A DNA stretch of 64,000 bases from Pycnopodia helianthoides (taxonomy: Eukaryota; Echinodermata; Asteroidea; Forcipulatida; Asteriidae). This document shows positions 63,762 to 64,000 of the stretch, in pieces. The notes under the pieces were generated by a model. That model saw nothing but the letters and a program-made list of their open reading frames with translations. It was not told where the DNA came from and ran no database searches. The first letter of the stretch is position 1; each line of letters starts with the position of its first letter. Made by a program: the position numbers and the translations under genes. The DNA is taken from NCBI GenBank assembly GCA_032158295.1, contig CM063255.1, positions 17,388,094 to 17,452,093 of the forward strand, given 5' to 3'.

Positions 63762-64000
63762 GGGAAAAAAAATCACCTCCCGGTTCCCAACGTTCAGCGT
63801 GTTGGGAACCGTCTACCACGCTATACCTTTTCGGCGCCTGCACTTGGAAGTATTAGTTGTACCCCTACTAGCAGTGGTAGTATTACCACTACCATTACCC
63901 GTGGCAGAATGACAAGCCAATCGTTAGCGTTTACTTTCAACCAAAACGAGCCGGTAAACGGCTGACCCGTTTCGGACGCGGCATAATCTCAAAGAGAAAC

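Noticed and set aside
63517..63843. Minus-strand 108-codon frame near the right end
   Set aside because: It runs through the 81-bp hairpin and a smaller inverted repeat, and no conserved motif is visible.

Overview
The window is animal nuclear DNA: AT-rich, gene-poor, with small exons, GT-AG introns of up to about 10 kb, and a dense layer of short dispersed repeats (tRNA-derived SINEs, foldback and TTAA-flanked MITE-like elements). The three recognisable genes are all conserved animal genes. The repeat style (many ACATGTAC runs, tRNA-headed SINEs, non-autonomous TTAA elements) makes me favour a marine deuterostome, probably an echinoderm such as a sea star. The species call is inference only; no prokaryotic features, operons or CRISPR arrays are present.

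Layout. (1) 1-5.4 kb: repeats, including a long palindrome centred on a histone-type mRNA 3' stem-loop (1103-1372). (2) 5.458-25.523 kb, minus strand: a TPD52/TPD54 (tumor protein D52) family gene with four shared coding exons and two alternative first exons (at 25.46 kb and 17.02 kb). Its introns are filled with MITEs, SINEs, palindromes and a 19-bp minisatellite. (3) 25.6-38.2 kb: intergenic repeats, several nested. (4) 38.209-43.429 kb, plus strand: SF3B6 (SF3b14/p14), four coding exons, complete except for one extra base in exon 3 that breaks the frame as given. (5) 45.643-50.754 kb, plus strand: a RAB20-type small GTPase, four coding exons, with Met in place of the G4-motif Asn. (6) 50.8-61.4 kb: repeat-rich intergenic DNA with a three-layer nested insertion at 56.7-57.6 kb. 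(7) 61.4-62.7 kb, minus strand: a decayed DIRS/Ngaro-type tyrosine-recombinase retrotransposon relic with recognisable reverse transcriptase segments. (8) 62.7-64 kb: foldback repeats.

The genes are functionally unrelated: TPD52-like proteins act in membrane trafficking, SF3B6 contacts the branch-point adenosine in the U2/U12 snRNP, and RAB20 works in endosome and phagosome maturation. They look like ordinary neighbours. The distinctive content is the repeat layer: at least a dozen families, each seen two to nine times, mostly without coding capacity, so their mobilising enzymes lie elsewhere. Exon boundaries were placed by reading frame, phase continuity, GT/AG sites and family similarity; no transcript data were available.
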